From an uncultured Azohydromonas sp. (GTDB lineage: Bacteria > Pseudomonadota > Gammaproteobacteria > Burkholderiales > Burkholderiaceae_C): a stretch of DNA of 64,000 nt. The stretch is taken from positions 62,001 to 126,000 of the forward strand of contig NZ_CALAOH010000255.1 in the NCBI RefSeq assembly GCF_937926365.1. The letters run 5' to 3'. The position numbers and the translations under genes were made by a program. This document shows, piece after piece, positions 8,884 through 17,820 of the stretch (the first letter of the stretch is position 1; each line of letters opens with the position of its first letter). The notes under the pieces were generated by a model. The model worked only from the letters and a program-made list of their open reading frames with translations. It was not told where the DNA came from and did no database searches.

Positions 8884-9629
8884 AAGGCCGCCTCGCCAAG
8901 ATCGCCGTCGCCATGGTCTTCGTGGCCAGCACCAACGCGCGCGCACAGATTCCGACCACGGACATCCTCAACGCGATTCAGAACACGATCACGGCCAACG
9001 AGAGCGTCGCGCAGACGATCAAGCAGATTCAGGAATACAGGACCCAGCTTGAGCAGTATTACCTGCAGATCAAGAACGCCGTAGCTCCTGCGGCTTACGT
9101 GTGGGACCAGGCCACGAGAACCATGGACCAACTGCGCGACGCGATGTTCATGCTCGACTACTACAAGCGAAGGTACTCAAGCCTGGATACCTACCTGCGC
9201 ACCATCAAGGACATGGGGCAATACAGGGGATTGCCGTGTTTCAACGGCAAGGGATGCAGTGCAGATCAACTTGCGCTGTTGCGGGAGGCTGAGGCAAGGC
9301 TTTCCGAGGCGCAACGGCTGACCAACGAGTCCTCTATCCGCACGTTGGATCAACAGCAAAACGCCATGGCTGCCGACGCGCGGCGCCTTCAGCAGTTGCA
9401 GGCGACCGCGCAGGGCGCACAGGGGCAGATGGAGGCCATCGGCGCGGCCAACATGCTGGCTGCCCAGCAGTCCAACCAACTGCTGCAGATACGGGGCATC
9501 CTCGTGGCGCAGCAAGCGGCCCTCGTGACACGGCAGCAGGCACTGGCTGACCGTGAAGCCCGCGAGGACGTAGCCGGGGAGGCTTTCCGCGCCGGTACCT
9601 TCGTGGCGAGCCCTCGCCGGGAGTGGTGA
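8880..9629 (+). CDS. trbJ: TrbJ/VirB5-type minor pilus protein
   Basis: Periplasmic pilus-tip-type protein, 249 residues. A signal peptide is cut after ...STNARA. A long helical body follows, rich in Gln and Ala, with the TrbJ-type segments QIQEYRTQLEQYYLQIKN and LDTYLRTIKDMGQYRG. Two Cys (CFNGKGC) could form a disulphide. ATG at 8880 overlaps the previous stop. Confidence 0.88.
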   Translation: MKGRLAKIAVAMVFVASTNARAQIPTTDILNAIQNTITANESVAQTIKQIQEYRTQLEQYYLQIKNAVAPAAYVWDQATRTMDQLRDAMFMLDYYKRRYSSLDTYLRTIKDMGQYRGLPCFNGKGCSADQLALLREAEARLSEAQRLTNESSIRTLDQQQNAMAADARRLQQLQATAQGAQGQMEAIGAANMLAAQQSNQLLQIRGILVAQQAALVTRQQALADREAREDVAGEAFRAGTFVASPRREW

Positions 9630-9856
9630 TGGGCGCGGCACGCCGTCCTGCTCTGGCAGCGGCCTTCGCACTGGCGGCCGTGTTGTGCGCCTGCTCGCCT
9701 CAACCCGAGCCCAAGCCGGAGACACAGCTGGAAGTCAACGATGCGAACTGCCGCCTGGAGTTCCTGCGCACGCTGCCGAAGGAGCCGCGCGAGGACCTCG
9801 CTGGCAGGTGTCTCCGTCGGGGGGCCTTCAAGCCCAGCCCGCACAAGATCTGGTGA
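9629..9856 (+). CDS. trbK: TrbK-like entry-exclusion lipoprotein
   Basis: Small lipoprotein, 75 residues, with hydrophobic leader and lipobox-like VLCACS near residues 18-23. It has the TrbK-type motif ANCRLEFLRTLPKEPREDLAGRC. In IncP plasmids TrbK blocks entry of related plasmids. It is coupled by TGATG to trbJ and followed by trbL, the canonical order. Confidence 0.82.
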   Translation: MGAARRPALAAAFALAAVLCACSPQPEPKPETQLEVNDANCRLEFLRTLPKEPREDLAGRCLRRGAFKPSPHKIW

Positions 9857-9863
9857 CCGCGCC

Positions 9864-11375
9864 ATGAGATTCACCAACCCAGGGCGCGTTGCCTTTGGGC
9901 TGCTGCTGCTGGCACTGACCCTTTTGGCCCAAGCGCAGGAGCTCAACAGCTCGGGGATTTCAGACGACCTGCTGGAGCGGTTCAGGACCGGCGCGGCCAG
10001 TTGGGGCGGCGTGATCCTGCGGCATGCAACCTGGCTCTTTTGGGTGCTGGCCTCCATATCGCTGGCCTTCACCATGGCCTTCATGCTGCTGCGCCGGGCC
10101 GACTTCGGCGAGCTGTTCGCGGAGCTGATCCGCTTCCTGATGGCCACCGGCTTCTTCTGGTGGCTGCTCATCAACGCGCCCGTCTTCTCCACGGCGATCA
10201 TCACCGGGCTGCGCAGGGTGGCGGCCGAGGCCGCCGGGCTGGGTAACGGGGTTTTGGCGCCCTCGGGCATCGTGGACATTGGCTTTGCCATCTTCTACAA
10301 GGCCGTGGACAACTCATCGGTCATGAAGCCGGTGGATTCATCGGTTGGCATCATCGCAGCGCTGGGCGTGTTGATCGTGCTCGGACTGATCACCGTGAAC
10401 ATGATCCTGCTGCTCGCGTCGGCCTGGGTTCTGGCCTATGGCGGCATGTTCTATCTGGGCTTCGGCGGTGGACGCTGGACCTCGGACAAGGCGATCAGCT
10501 ACTACTGGATGATCGTGGGCGTGGGCATGCAGCTCTTCGCCATGGTGCTGATAGTAGGCATCGGCAAGACTTTCTTGGACGACTACTACCGCCGCATGAG
10601 CGCCGGGCAGACGATCAAGGAAGTCGGCGTGATGCTCTTCGTGGCCGTGATCCTGTTTGTGCTGACCAACAAGCTGCCGGCCATGCTTGCCGGCCCGGCA
10701 AGCGGCCACACCAGTACTTCGGGCATCGGCAACATGGGCGGTGGTGCCCTGGTTGGCGCGGCCAGCATGGCGATGGCCGCCGGCGGCATGGGCTTGGCGA
10801 TGGCTATGGCCGGTGCTGCCCAGGCCGCAGGCGGCGCGCAGGCACTCATGGCGGCCCTCAAGGCGGCTGGCGATGGTGGCGAAGGGGGTAGCGACGGCGG
10901 GAGCGCTGGAGGCTCGTCTGGGGATCGCTGGAGCGACGGCGGCGGGGATATGGGAACGGAAGGTGGAGGTGGCGTAGGGAACAGCGGGTCGAGCTCCGGT
11001 GGCTCGGGTACGGGCAGCACACCTTTTGCGCAAGCTGCTGGGTTTGACGGCGGGGCGCCGTCGTTCACGCGCCGCATGTCGGCCGCAGGCGACCTTCTCG
11101 CGGCGCGCGTCGGCGAAATGGCGAAGTCCAAGCTGGACGAAACGAAGGCAGCCTGGAAGGAGCGCGTGGCCGAGACGCCCGGCGCGAAGCTGGCCGCAGC
11201 GCTGAATCCGCAGCGGCAGGCGGGCAGCGACGACACACCGGACTTCGAGGATGACGCCCTCTCCGGTAGCAGCAGGCCTGTCACCCCGGAAGACGAGATT
11301 GCGGCCTTCGCCGCCCGTGACCCAAACACGTTTGACGGCGAAGAGCAGTTCGATGACGGAAGGGACCAGCCATGA
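9864..11375 (+). CDS. trbL: TrbL/VirB6-type polytopic membrane protein
   Basis: Inner-membrane channel protein, 503 residues. A signal-like N-terminus is followed by five or more transmembrane segments between about residues 40 and 290. The C-terminal half (about 330-503) is hydrophilic, low-complexity Gly/Ser-rich, then acidic, as is common in TrbL. The ATG at 9864 is the first start after trbK; longer ORFs from 9741 overlap trbK in another frame. Its end overlaps trbM by ATGA. Confidence 0.9.
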   Translation: MRFTNPGRVAFGLLLLALTLLAQAQELNSSGISDDLLERFRTGAASWGGVILRHATWLFWVLASISLAFTMAFMLLRRADFGELFAELIRFLMATGFFWWLLINAPVFSTAIITGLRRVAAEAAGLGNGVLAPSGIVDIGFAIFYKAVDNSSVMKPVDSSVGIIAALGVLIVLGLITVNMILLLASAWVLAYGGMFYLGFGGGRWTSDKAISYYWMIVGVGMQLFAMVLIVGIGKTFLDDYYRRMSAGQTIKEVGVMLFVAVILFVLTNKLPAMLAGPASGHTSTSGIGNMGGGALVGAASMAMAAGGMGLAMAMAGAAQAAGGAQALMAALKAAGDGGEGGSDGGSAGGSSGDRWSDGGGDMGTEGGGGVGNSGSSSGGSGTGSTPFAQAAGFDGGAPSFTRRMSAAGDLLAARVGEMAKSKLDETKAAWKERVAETPGAKLAAALNPQRQAGSDDTPDFEDDALSGSSRPVTPEDEIAAFAARDPNTFDGEEQFDDGRDQP

Positions 11376-11959
11376 AGCGCGCGTTGACTGCTGCCCTGGC
11401 CGGGATCTGCTTGGTCGGGCCGGCGCAGGCCCAGACACTGTTTACCGGCGACACGCGGCTGGCCTGCGAGGCAATCATGTGCCTGTCGTCCTCGCAGGGG
11501 TCCAACGAGTCCGCGTGCCAGCCCTCACTGGAGAGGTACTTCTCCATTCGCAAGCGCAAGCTGCGCGACACGATCCGCGCGCGGCACGACTTCCTCAACC
11601 AGTGCCCCGACGCACAGAAGAGCGACGGCATGCGCACGCTGGTGTCCGCGCTGGCGGCGGGCGCCGGCCAGTGCGACGCGGCCAACCTCAATACGCTGGG
11701 CTACCTGGGCATCAGCCCGATCACCGGCGTGGAGGTGTTGATGATCAGCAACGTCATGCCGGCCCACTGCACGGCGATCTACACGCACCCCAACACGGCG
11801 TACCCCAGGGACCAGCTTCTGCCGCGGTATGTGGGCGTGCCGGACCGTGGGGGCCTGTGGGCTGATCCAGCCGACTACGACCGGGTGCTGGCCGAGTACA
11901 ACGCGCGGATCGCGGCCGAGGATGCCGAGCTGGCGCGCAACGGCTGGTGGTGGCGCTGA
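11372..11959 (+). CDS. trbM: TrbM/KikA-family conjugation protein
   Basis: Periplasmic TrbM-family protein, 195 residues. A signal peptide is cut after VGPAQA, followed by LACEAIMCLSS and ACQPSLERYFSI, the family signature. Several Cys suggest disulphides. The family is required for, or stimulates, IncP and IncN transfer; the biochemical role is not established. It ends with a TGATG overlap into trbN. Confidence 0.9.
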   Translation: MKRALTAALAGICLVGPAQAQTLFTGDTRLACEAIMCLSSSQGSNESACQPSLERYFSIRKRKLRDTIRARHDFLNQCPDAQKSDGMRTLVSALAAGAGQCDAANLNTLGYLGISPITGVEVLMISNVMPAHCTAIYTHPNTAYPRDQLLPRYVGVPDRGGLWADPADYDRVLAEYNARIAAEDAELARNGWWWR

Positions 11960-12414
11960 TGCTGGCCGCGGTTGCCGACCTGCCGACCCATCAGCAGGAG
12001 CGCGTGGTGTGCTCCATCGCTGCCGCGGTGCGTTACCAGCTCCCGGTCAACTTGATGCTGGCCGTGGCCGAGCAGGAGAACGGCCGCCCTGGGCAGTGGG
12101 TGCGGCATGCCAACGGCGCTGTGGATGTCGGGCCGATGCAGTTCAGCACCGGCTACCTGCGCGAGTTGGAGCGCTACGGCATCACGCCCGAGGATGTCGC
12201 GGCCCGCGGCTGCTACCCGTACACGCTCGCTGCTTGGCGGCTGGCTCGCCATATCCGCTACGACAAGGGCGACTTGTGGACGAAGGCCGCCAACTACCAC
12301 TCGCGCACGCCGCACTTCAATGCGATCTACCGGGGATACATCACGCGCAAGGCCGTGAAGTGGGCCGACTGGCTCGATGCACACTTCACCACCATCACGT
12401 GGACCGCGCGTTGA
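11959..12414 (+). CDS. trbN: TrbN-type lytic transglycosylase
   Basis: Peptidoglycan-cleaving enzyme that opens the wall for the secretion channel (VirB1 role), 151 residues. The SLT-type catalytic Glu is in LAVAEQENG. This is followed by DVGPMQFSTGYL (the G-x-MQ signature) and AANYHSRTP. The ATG at 11959 overlaps the trbM stop; an in-frame GTG at 11947 is the alternative. It is the last gene of the Tra2-like operon seen here. Confidence 0.88.
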   Translation: MLAAVADLPTHQQERVVCSIAAAVRYQLPVNLMLAVAEQENGRPGQWVRHANGAVDVGPMQFSTGYLRELERYGITPEDVAARGCYPYTLAAWRLARHIRYDKGDLWTKAANYHSRTPHFNAIYRGYITRKAVKWADWLDAHFTTITWTAR

Positions 12415-12498
12415 TCCAAGCTGGGACCGCCAGCATCAAGTTGCGCCGGCACTCGCATTTGCGTTGGCACCAAACGGCGGGTACACGCGGACACTCGC

Positions 12499-12747
12499 TC
12501 AATAGGTCGGCCCCATAGCGCGCCGTTCGTCGGACGGTTGCAGCGGCGGTGAGGCATGGGGAACGTATCCCAGGCTGCCGTCGCTGCTACGGTAAAACAG
12601 CCCGTCTGGGGTTTCCCACATGAGATTGTCGGCGAGCCGCTGCATCAGGTGGTGTTTGGGAATGTAGGGCTCGAAGACCATCGGCTCTCCAGTGTTCGGG
12701 TCAATAGCCTCGTAGCAATCGCTCATCATGGACATCATCCCGGCCAA
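12499..12747 (-). CDS. Small hypothetical protein
   Basis: An 82-codon frame on the opposite strand to the trb operon. The start is TTG at 12747 or, more likely, one of the ATG codons from 12738. The protein is acidic and contains EAIDPNTGEPMVFEPYIPKH and a Pro-rich tail. No family recognised and no strong ribosome-binding site, but amino-acid usage looks protein-like. Confidence 0.5.
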   Translation of the reverse strand: MAGMMSMMSDCYEAIDPNTGEPMVFEPYIPKHHLMQRLADNLMWETPDGLFYRSSDGSLGYVPHASPPLQPSDERRAMGPTY

Positions 12748-12999
12748 ATTAAGAGAAATTGGCTTTTTAGTGGCTAACTAAAATGCCATTTGCACGGGTT
12801 CAGCGCAGGCGTGCCGATTGCTGTCTTTTGTTGGATTTTCTGGAACCGGCTTGCTGGTAATGTGGTACTCATCCGGCATGTCAGTACCCCTGTAAAAAGG
12901 TTTTCCGTGCCCATTGAGTACATGCTAGCGATCTGGTCCCTTTAGTTGTTGCGATTTATCGCTTATGAATGCAGGTAAGCACTACTAAATCGGAGACCG
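12748..12999. promoter_or_regulatory. Intergenic region upstream of the LysR gene
   Basis: About 250 bases, AT-richer than the flanks, between the divergent small gene and the LysR-type regulator. It must hold both promoters. I could not assign a convincing -35/-10 pair or a T-N11-A operator by eye. Confidence 0.4.
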
Positions 13000-13935
13000 A
13001 TGATGCTGGACCGAGATCAACTGGCGACGTTCGCCGCAGTAGTTGAGCAGCGAAGTTTCGAGAAGGCTGCGACAGCCTTGAGCATCACCCGGGGTGCAGT
13101 TTCCCAACGCATCAAGGCATTGGAAGAGGCACTATCTTCAGTGCTTCTGGTACGGGAAAAGCCTGTGGTCCCGACCGCACAAGGTGAAGTGCTTTGGCGT
13201 CACGTCCAAGCGTTGCGCCTACTGGAAAGTGACACGCTGGCGAAAATCAAGCCGGAGCCAGAGCTTGCACCTGTTCCACTGGCCATCGCTGTCAACGCGG
13301 ATTCGCTGGCAACCTGGATACCAACGGTGCTCTGGCCGCTGATGAAGCAGCATCGGATCGCGCTGGAGGTTATTACTGACGATCAGGACCACACATTGCG
13401 ACGCCTCGCCCGCGGCGAGGTAATTGGATGCATATCTACTGAAGCCAGACCAGCAACCGGATTCATCGCGGAACCGTTAGGTGCAATGGAGTACCGGTGC
13501 TTCGCCACACGTTCCTTTGCCGATGAGCATTTTGCGAAGGGGTTCACGCTCCAGGCAGCACTGCGTGCGCCAGCAGTGCTCTTCAACAGAAAGGACTCGC
13601 TCCATGACGAGTTCCTGCAGAACGTTTTTGGTGTGAAAGTCGAGAACTACACCAAGCACTATTTGCCGGCACCCAGTACTCTGCTAGAGGGCATCGCTTC
13701 AGGTGTCGGATACGGCCTGGTGCCAACGGTGCAGGTCCAAGGGCGTTACGCCACGGAATTGGTTGATCTGGCGCCGTACCACCCTGTGTGCGTGTCGTTG
13801 CATTGGCACCATTGGGCGGTAGAGCCGCCCCTGTCACAGGTAATTACGGCGCTGGTGGTTGCTGAGGCGGCCAGGACGTTGACTCCAGGGTTGGCGTCTC
13901 AATCATGTGGGGATTCGGCGCACGGTCCCGCGTAG
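13000..13935 (+). CDS. LysR-family transcription regulator, ArgP/LysG-like
   Basis: A 311-residue regulator. The N-terminal winged helix-turn-helix (residues 3-62) contains LATFAAVVEQRSFEKAATAL and SQRIKALEEAL. A periplasmic-binding-like effector domain follows. Overall it is closest to the ArgP/LysG branch, which controls basic amino-acid exporters and synthesis. It converges with the transporter gene, overlapping it by 33 bases at the 3' ends. It may respond to an amino acid and control this neighbourhood, but that is inference. Confidence 0.85.
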   Translation: MMLDRDQLATFAAVVEQRSFEKAATALSITRGAVSQRIKALEEALSSVLLVREKPVVPTAQGEVLWRHVQALRLLESDTLAKIKPEPELAPVPLAIAVNADSLATWIPTVLWPLMKQHRIALEVITDDQDHTLRRLARGEVIGCISTEARPATGFIAEPLGAMEYRCFATRSFADEHFAKGFTLQAALRAPAVLFNRKDSLHDEFLQNVFGVKVENYTKHYLPAPSTLLEGIASGVGYGLVPTVQVQGRYATELVDLAPYHPVCVSLHWHHWAVEPPLSQVITALVVAEAARTLTPGLASQSCGDSAHGPA

Positions 13936-15159
13936 CCAAAAACCTGCAATCAGGAATCCTGAAGCCATCAAACCGACAACGAGTGAAACGAAATCGCTGT
14001 CGTTGAATGGTTTTCCAAGCCAGCTTGCGGCGTAGACCACGGACGCCGATACGAAACCGGTCGCAACCACTGCCAACGCTTGGGACGGGGTAAGCGTGCG
14101 GCCCGCCAGCAAGCATATGAATGGCCAAGCGATGCTTGCGATGTAGATCACGTTCACTGAAACCATGGTCGCGACGATGCCCTGTCCACGCGACGCCAGG
14201 GCAGCACCAATGCCGAGTGAGATAAGCGTCATCCATGGAGTTTCATCGGTCCGTTCTACTTTCGTTGCGGCAGCCAATGCGCTGGTCATTGCTCTAACGA
14301 TCGCGGCGCCTGAGCCCAGCGCTGCTGCGGATAGACCCAGGAGCAGAATATTCCCGGCTGCAATGGAGCCGGCTTGCGACGCTACGCGCGACAACGCAAA
14401 GGGTATCACTTGCTTGCTGTCTTGAAGCCCGGCCAAGCCACCTTCGGATTGAAGACCGATGACCACCGACGCCGGAAGGAAACTGACGGCGCAAAGACAG
14501 ATGCCAGCAAGCAGGCAGCCCCACACTGCTGCTGAGGATTTGCGCGCAGCAAGGAGGAATTGGTGATAGTCAGCCCCGGTACACACCAGGGCGACAACGG
14601 CAATGAAAATGGACATGGCTGTCCAAGGCTGAAATGTGCCAAGGTCGGTCACAAGCCGTGAAGGGCTTTCCATGTAAATCTGTCCAGCATGGCCGGAGAC
14701 CACGGCATATACGAGAACCAACCCGCTGGCTAGGAGAAAGAGAGAAAAGATGGTCGATGCAAGACGGAGGTTGAGCCTGGACGCTATAAAGATGCCGGCT
14801 AATACCACGCCGTAAGAAACCCAGTCCGTCAAGCCTAGGAGTCTCATGATGGCTACGCCACCATGGATTTGAGCTGCCAGTACACCGGCCATCCAGACAA
14901 GCGACAGAAGCGCAACGCTGTTCTTCATGCCGCCGCCGTATGCACGACCGAAAAGATCCCAGATGGGCAAGCCGCCATGCCACAGCCGGGCGGCAAAGAC
15001 AGCGAGCAGCAACATTCCAAATGCAGTGCTCAAGCCGTAAATGCTGCCCGCCATGCCATGTGATACCGCGAGTTCACCCGAACCAAAAAGGAAGCCGATG
15101 CCGTAGCTAGCGGATACCAGCAGCGCCGCAACCTGAAGAGCATTCAATGCACGTTCCAT
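13903..15159 (-). CDS. Polytopic transporter, sodium:solute-symporter-like
   Basis: An integral membrane protein of 418 residues with about 11-12 hydrophobic helices. An early unwound-type motif, SASYGIGFLFGSGE (about residues 17-30), is typical of LeuT-fold symporters, and GADYHQFLLAARK follows in the middle. The substrate cannot be told. The gene starts three bases after the desaturase stop, so the two are one operon. It overlaps the LysR gene tail to tail. Confidence 0.7.
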   Translation of the reverse strand: MERALNALQVAALLVSASYGIGFLFGSGELAVSHGMAGSIYGLSTAFGMLLLAVFAARLWHGGLPIWDLFGRAYGGGMKNSVALLSLVWMAGVLAAQIHGGVAIMRLLGLTDWVSYGVVLAGIFIASRLNLRLASTIFSLFLLASGLVLVYAVVSGHAGQIYMESPSRLVTDLGTFQPWTAMSIFIAVVALVCTGADYHQFLLAARKSSAAVWGCLLAGICLCAVSFLPASVVIGLQSEGGLAGLQDSKQVIPFALSRVASQAGSIAAGNILLLGLSAAALGSGAAIVRAMTSALAAATKVERTDETPWMTLISLGIGAALASRGQGIVATMVSVNVIYIASIAWPFICLLAGRTLTPSQALAVVATGFVSASVVYAASWLGKPFNDSDFVSLVVGLMASGFLIAGFWLRGTVRRIPT

Positions 15160-15162
15160 GAT

Positions 15163-16101
15163 TCACCCATGCGTTTGCCATCCACTCGCAACAGGAGTGG
15201 GGCCGAGTAAATAAGACTTGAAGACGTTTCCTTTTTGCCTGTACAGGGGAACTTCAGCGAAGAGCTTTTGTGCAGCCGGTAAGTTGTAGTAGGGGACGGC
15301 AGGAAGAAGATGGTGGGTCAAGTGGTAGCCGTTGTTCCGAGGGTGGATCAGCAAATACCAGGCGTTGCCGTGGACGATGTCACGAGTGAACGACAACACG
15401 CCAGTCCCTGTAAAACCGAAGTGATCACACATTTCTCTGAACATCGTGATGAGATGGAATGCAGTGGCGCGGGCCAATATCCACAGCATCAGAAAGGCGG
15501 CCAGGCACTTAGGACCCACTGCCGCATGGATAAGTCCAGCGAAAACGATCCACCAGCCAACGATGTAGAGCCTCCGGCTCAACGGCACCTTGCTATTTTC
15601 AAGGTGCCCTGCTATCGATCCCCGCCATTGCCGTAGGGAAAATGCGAGCCTGGCGTAATTTCTCAACGGAGACACCTGGCAACCAGGAAGGCGGGCGAGG
15701 TAGTCTGGATCTCTGCTTGGATGGCCGAGCTGCAAGTGATGCTCGAAGTGGGTGTCGCGGTAGGCCGTCAGGTCAGCGAATACCAGCGGCGCAATCAACG
15801 CGTTTGTAATGCCGTCGTTAACCAGCCGCTTCCGGTGCAAGTTGCGATGTGCGGCGTCGTGAAGGATATTCCCAAGCGCTCTTTGCCGGTTAGCAATCAC
15901 AACGAGCGCCAGAGGAGCCAGCCACCAGCTCCCATAAACGACTGCAGCAACGGCCAATGCAACAACGAGCAAATCCACTGCTACATCACATAAGGGACGC
16001 CACCAAGCCAGTTTCAAGAGATGCTGGTACGGTATTTGTTGTTTTTGCAGCTCAGAGCGAAATGCCGTAAGATCGTTAAGAACGGCATTAGCTGTCACCA
16101 T
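15163..16101 (-). CDS. Membrane fatty-acid desaturase/hydroxylase family protein
   Basis: A di-iron membrane enzyme of 312 residues. The three histidine boxes are visible: HDAAHRNLH (about 101-109), HFEHHLQLGH (about 139-148) and HLTHHL (about 263-268). Between them are transmembrane pairs. It lies upstream of the transporter in the same operon, so substrate uptake and oxidation may be linked. The substrate (acyl chain, carotenoid or other lipid) is unknown. Confidence 0.85.
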   Translation of the reverse strand: MVTANAVLNDLTAFRSELQKQQIPYQHLLKLAWWRPLCDVAVDLLVVALAVAAVVYGSWWLAPLALVVIANRQRALGNILHDAAHRNLHRKRLVNDGITNALIAPLVFADLTAYRDTHFEHHLQLGHPSRDPDYLARLPGCQVSPLRNYARLAFSLRQWRGSIAGHLENSKVPLSRRLYIVGWWIVFAGLIHAAVGPKCLAAFLMLWILARATAFHLITMFREMCDHFGFTGTGVLSFTRDIVHGNAWYLLIHPRNNGYHLTHHLLPAVPYYNLPAAQKLFAEVPLYRQKGNVFKSYLLGPTPVASGWQTHG

Positions 16102-16192
16102 CTTTTACTCCTATCTGCTTGCAAACAGATTGATAGTTGCTCGTGGAGCGGGAGTTGATGGTGTACCTGAGCGGAGCTGGCATTGGTTGCTT

Positions 16193-16229
16193 GTTTAGCA
16201 AACCTTAGTGTGGGTTAGCTTCGCTAAAC
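16193..16229. promoter_or_regulatory. Inverted repeat in the divergent desaturase/ACT-gene promoter region
   Basis: GTTTAGC at 16193-16199 pairs with GCTAAAC at 16223-16229, with an inner AACC/GGTT pairing. It lies just before the start of the plus-strand gene and about 100 bases from the divergent desaturase. It could be an operator or a leader hairpin. Confidence 0.45.
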
Positions 16230-16240
16230 AGGTGACGCAC

Positions 16241-16714
16241 ATGACACGTTTGCATGGCTTCAACAAAGACAATGCCGAGCCTTGCAGTACTTGGTCAACA
16301 AACTTCGGAACAAAAATGCTTGGAGAAATGAATCTAGCTGTGCTTTGCGAGACAATGGCGCCGACGCTGCATCCAGGCACGTTTGTGTACTGTTGCGTCC
16401 CTCATGAGAAATTTCCGCTGCCGATTGAGCCGCTCTGTACTTTCAAAGAGTCAGAGGGGGTAACGGTAATACTGGAGAGCGAGGCAGCCAGCGCAATGGG
16501 CTTGGAGTATCAATATGAGTGCGCGATGATTGCACTTACTGTGCATTCCGCCTTGAATGCCGTTGGATTTATCGCCGTTATCAGTAATGAATTGGCGAGG
16601 CAAAATATACCTTGCAACGTTGTGTCAGCTTTTCATCATGATCATTTATTCGTGCCGCACAGCCAGCGCGATCACGCGATGGATGTTCTCTGGGCGATTG
16701 CCTCTAAGAAATGA
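16241..16714 (+). CDS. ACT_3 (DUF2241)-like domain protein, copy 1
   Basis: A 157-residue protein. The region from residue 26 (MNLAVLCETMAPTLHPGTF) is colinear with the second copy at 18818. Shared features are HPGTFV/QPGTFV, ALTVHSALNAVGFIA, and the C-terminal HHDHLFVP. This is an ACT-fold family whose ligands are probably amino acids; a role in sensing is possible. ATG 16241 is preceded by AGGTGA; GTG 16208 or a later ATG are alternatives. The first 25 residues have no counterpart in copy 2. Codon use is AT-richer than in copy 2. Confidence 0.75.
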   Translation: MTRLHGFNKDNAEPCSTWSTNFGTKMLGEMNLAVLCETMAPTLHPGTFVYCCVPHEKFPLPIEPLCTFKESEGVTVILESEAASAMGLEYQYECAMIALTVHSALNAVGFIAVISNELARQNIPCNVVSAFHHDHLFVPHSQRDHAMDVLWAIASKK

Positions 16715-16777
16715 GGAGTCCGTAACAAGCGGTCGGCATTCCAACATCGCCAGTTCCGCCCCTTACCGAGCCGTCCT

Positions 16778-17250
16778 TCATGTGGCCGGGTCGTCCTTTA
16801 CCACTTGATCCTTGGCCGCCTTGGCCGCCGGCCGTGGCGCCGTCTCCGCGGTGAACTGCTCGGGGTCGAACGGCTGCAGCAGTGCCCGGGCCTGCTGCTC
16901 GTCGGCGTAGAGCCAGTCCTGCCAGCGCTCGGGTGGCACCACGACCACCGAGCGCTTCTCGTCGCCGGGCTTGTGAAAGCGCCGCATAAGCGGGTGCTCA
17001 TCGGCGTTTATGGTGAGCATGGAGCACGACCACAGCGGCTGCTCCTGGCGTTGCGCCTCCTCCCAGATGCCGGCGAGGAAGAAGGGCAGCCGTCCTGGCG
17101 GGCGATGCGCCAGCGCACCGCGTGCCCCGATTCGTAGTTGGGCTCGAAGATGGCCTGGACCGGGATCAAGCAGAAGCGCCGCGCTTTCCATGCCTGCCGG
17201 AAGCTGGGCTTCTCGGCCACGGTTTCACTGCGGGCGTTGTAGCACGGTCC
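16778..17250 (-). pseudogene. SRAP (YedK/HMCES) protein remnant, 5'-truncated and frameshifted
   Basis: SRAP proteins cap abasic sites in single-stranded DNA through Cys2. The piece starts inside the conserved NARSETVAEKPSFRQAW region and runs in one frame to WRIARQDG. It then changes frame near 17100 and continues LPFFLAGIWEEA, SCSMLTINADEHP and RRFHKPGDEKRSVVVVP to a stop at 16778. The N-terminal MCGRY segment with the catalytic Cys is missing. It is therefore non-functional. Confidence 0.8.
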
Positions 17251-17289
17251 GTGGTCTTGGCACCGCCGCGCCGAAATGCGCTCCGTGTG

Positions 17290-17820
17290 TTAGCGAGGTG
17301 GCCGCCAGGAAAAGGCGCTGGTGCTGCGCTCCGGTATGCCATGGCGCTGTCCACGCCGCCGGCCTTGTGGTCGTTCCCGCTCGGGCGGGGTCCACAGGAA
17401 GCCGAAGGCCACCGCGCCATCGCGCTCGTGGGTGCGGTGGTGCAGCAGGTGGGCCTGCACGAGGCGCAGCAGGTAGCCGTGGCGGACCTTCAGGGGCAGG
17501 GGAGTGCGCCGGTGCAGCAGCCCCTCGTGCACCAGCACGTAGAGCAGCCCGTAAGCCGTGACGCCCAGCGCCATCCACCACAGCACCCGCCACTGCACGT
17601 CGAGCCCGATCCAGAACAGGGCCATGGCCAGCGCCACGTAGACCAGGGCAAACAGGTCGTTGGGCTCGAAGGAGGCGCCGCGGCCCGGATCGTGGTGCGA
17701 GCGGTGCCACCACCACAGCGGGCCATGCATCACCCAGCGGTGCATCGCCCAAGTCATGACTTCCATGGCCGCGACTCCGGCCAGGAAGACGAGCAGGTGC
17801 AGCAGCGTGAAAAGCAACAT
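17290..17820 (-). CDS. crtZ: CrtZ-type carotenoid beta-ring hydroxylase, altered C-terminus
   Basis: Small membrane di-iron hydroxylase (fatty acid hydroxylase superfamily), 176 residues. The histidine motifs HRWVMHG (about 27-33), WHRSHHDP (about 38-45), VLVHEGLLHRR and HLLHHRTHERDGAVAFGFL are all present. ATG 17820 is preferred over a TTG five codons upstream. The last 30 residues (after WTPPERERP) look like random basic sequence, so the 3' end seems rearranged where it meets the SRAP remnant. No other carotenoid gene is in the window. Confidence 0.82.
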   Translation of the reverse strand: MLLFTLLHLLVFLAGVAAMEVMTWAMHRWVMHGPLWWWHRSHHDPGRGASFEPNDLFALVYVALAMALFWIGLDVQWRVLWWMALGVTAYGLLYVLVHEGLLHRRTPLPLKVRHGYLLRLVQAHLLHHRTHERDGAVAFGFLWTPPERERPQGRRRGQRHGIPERSTSAFSWRPPR

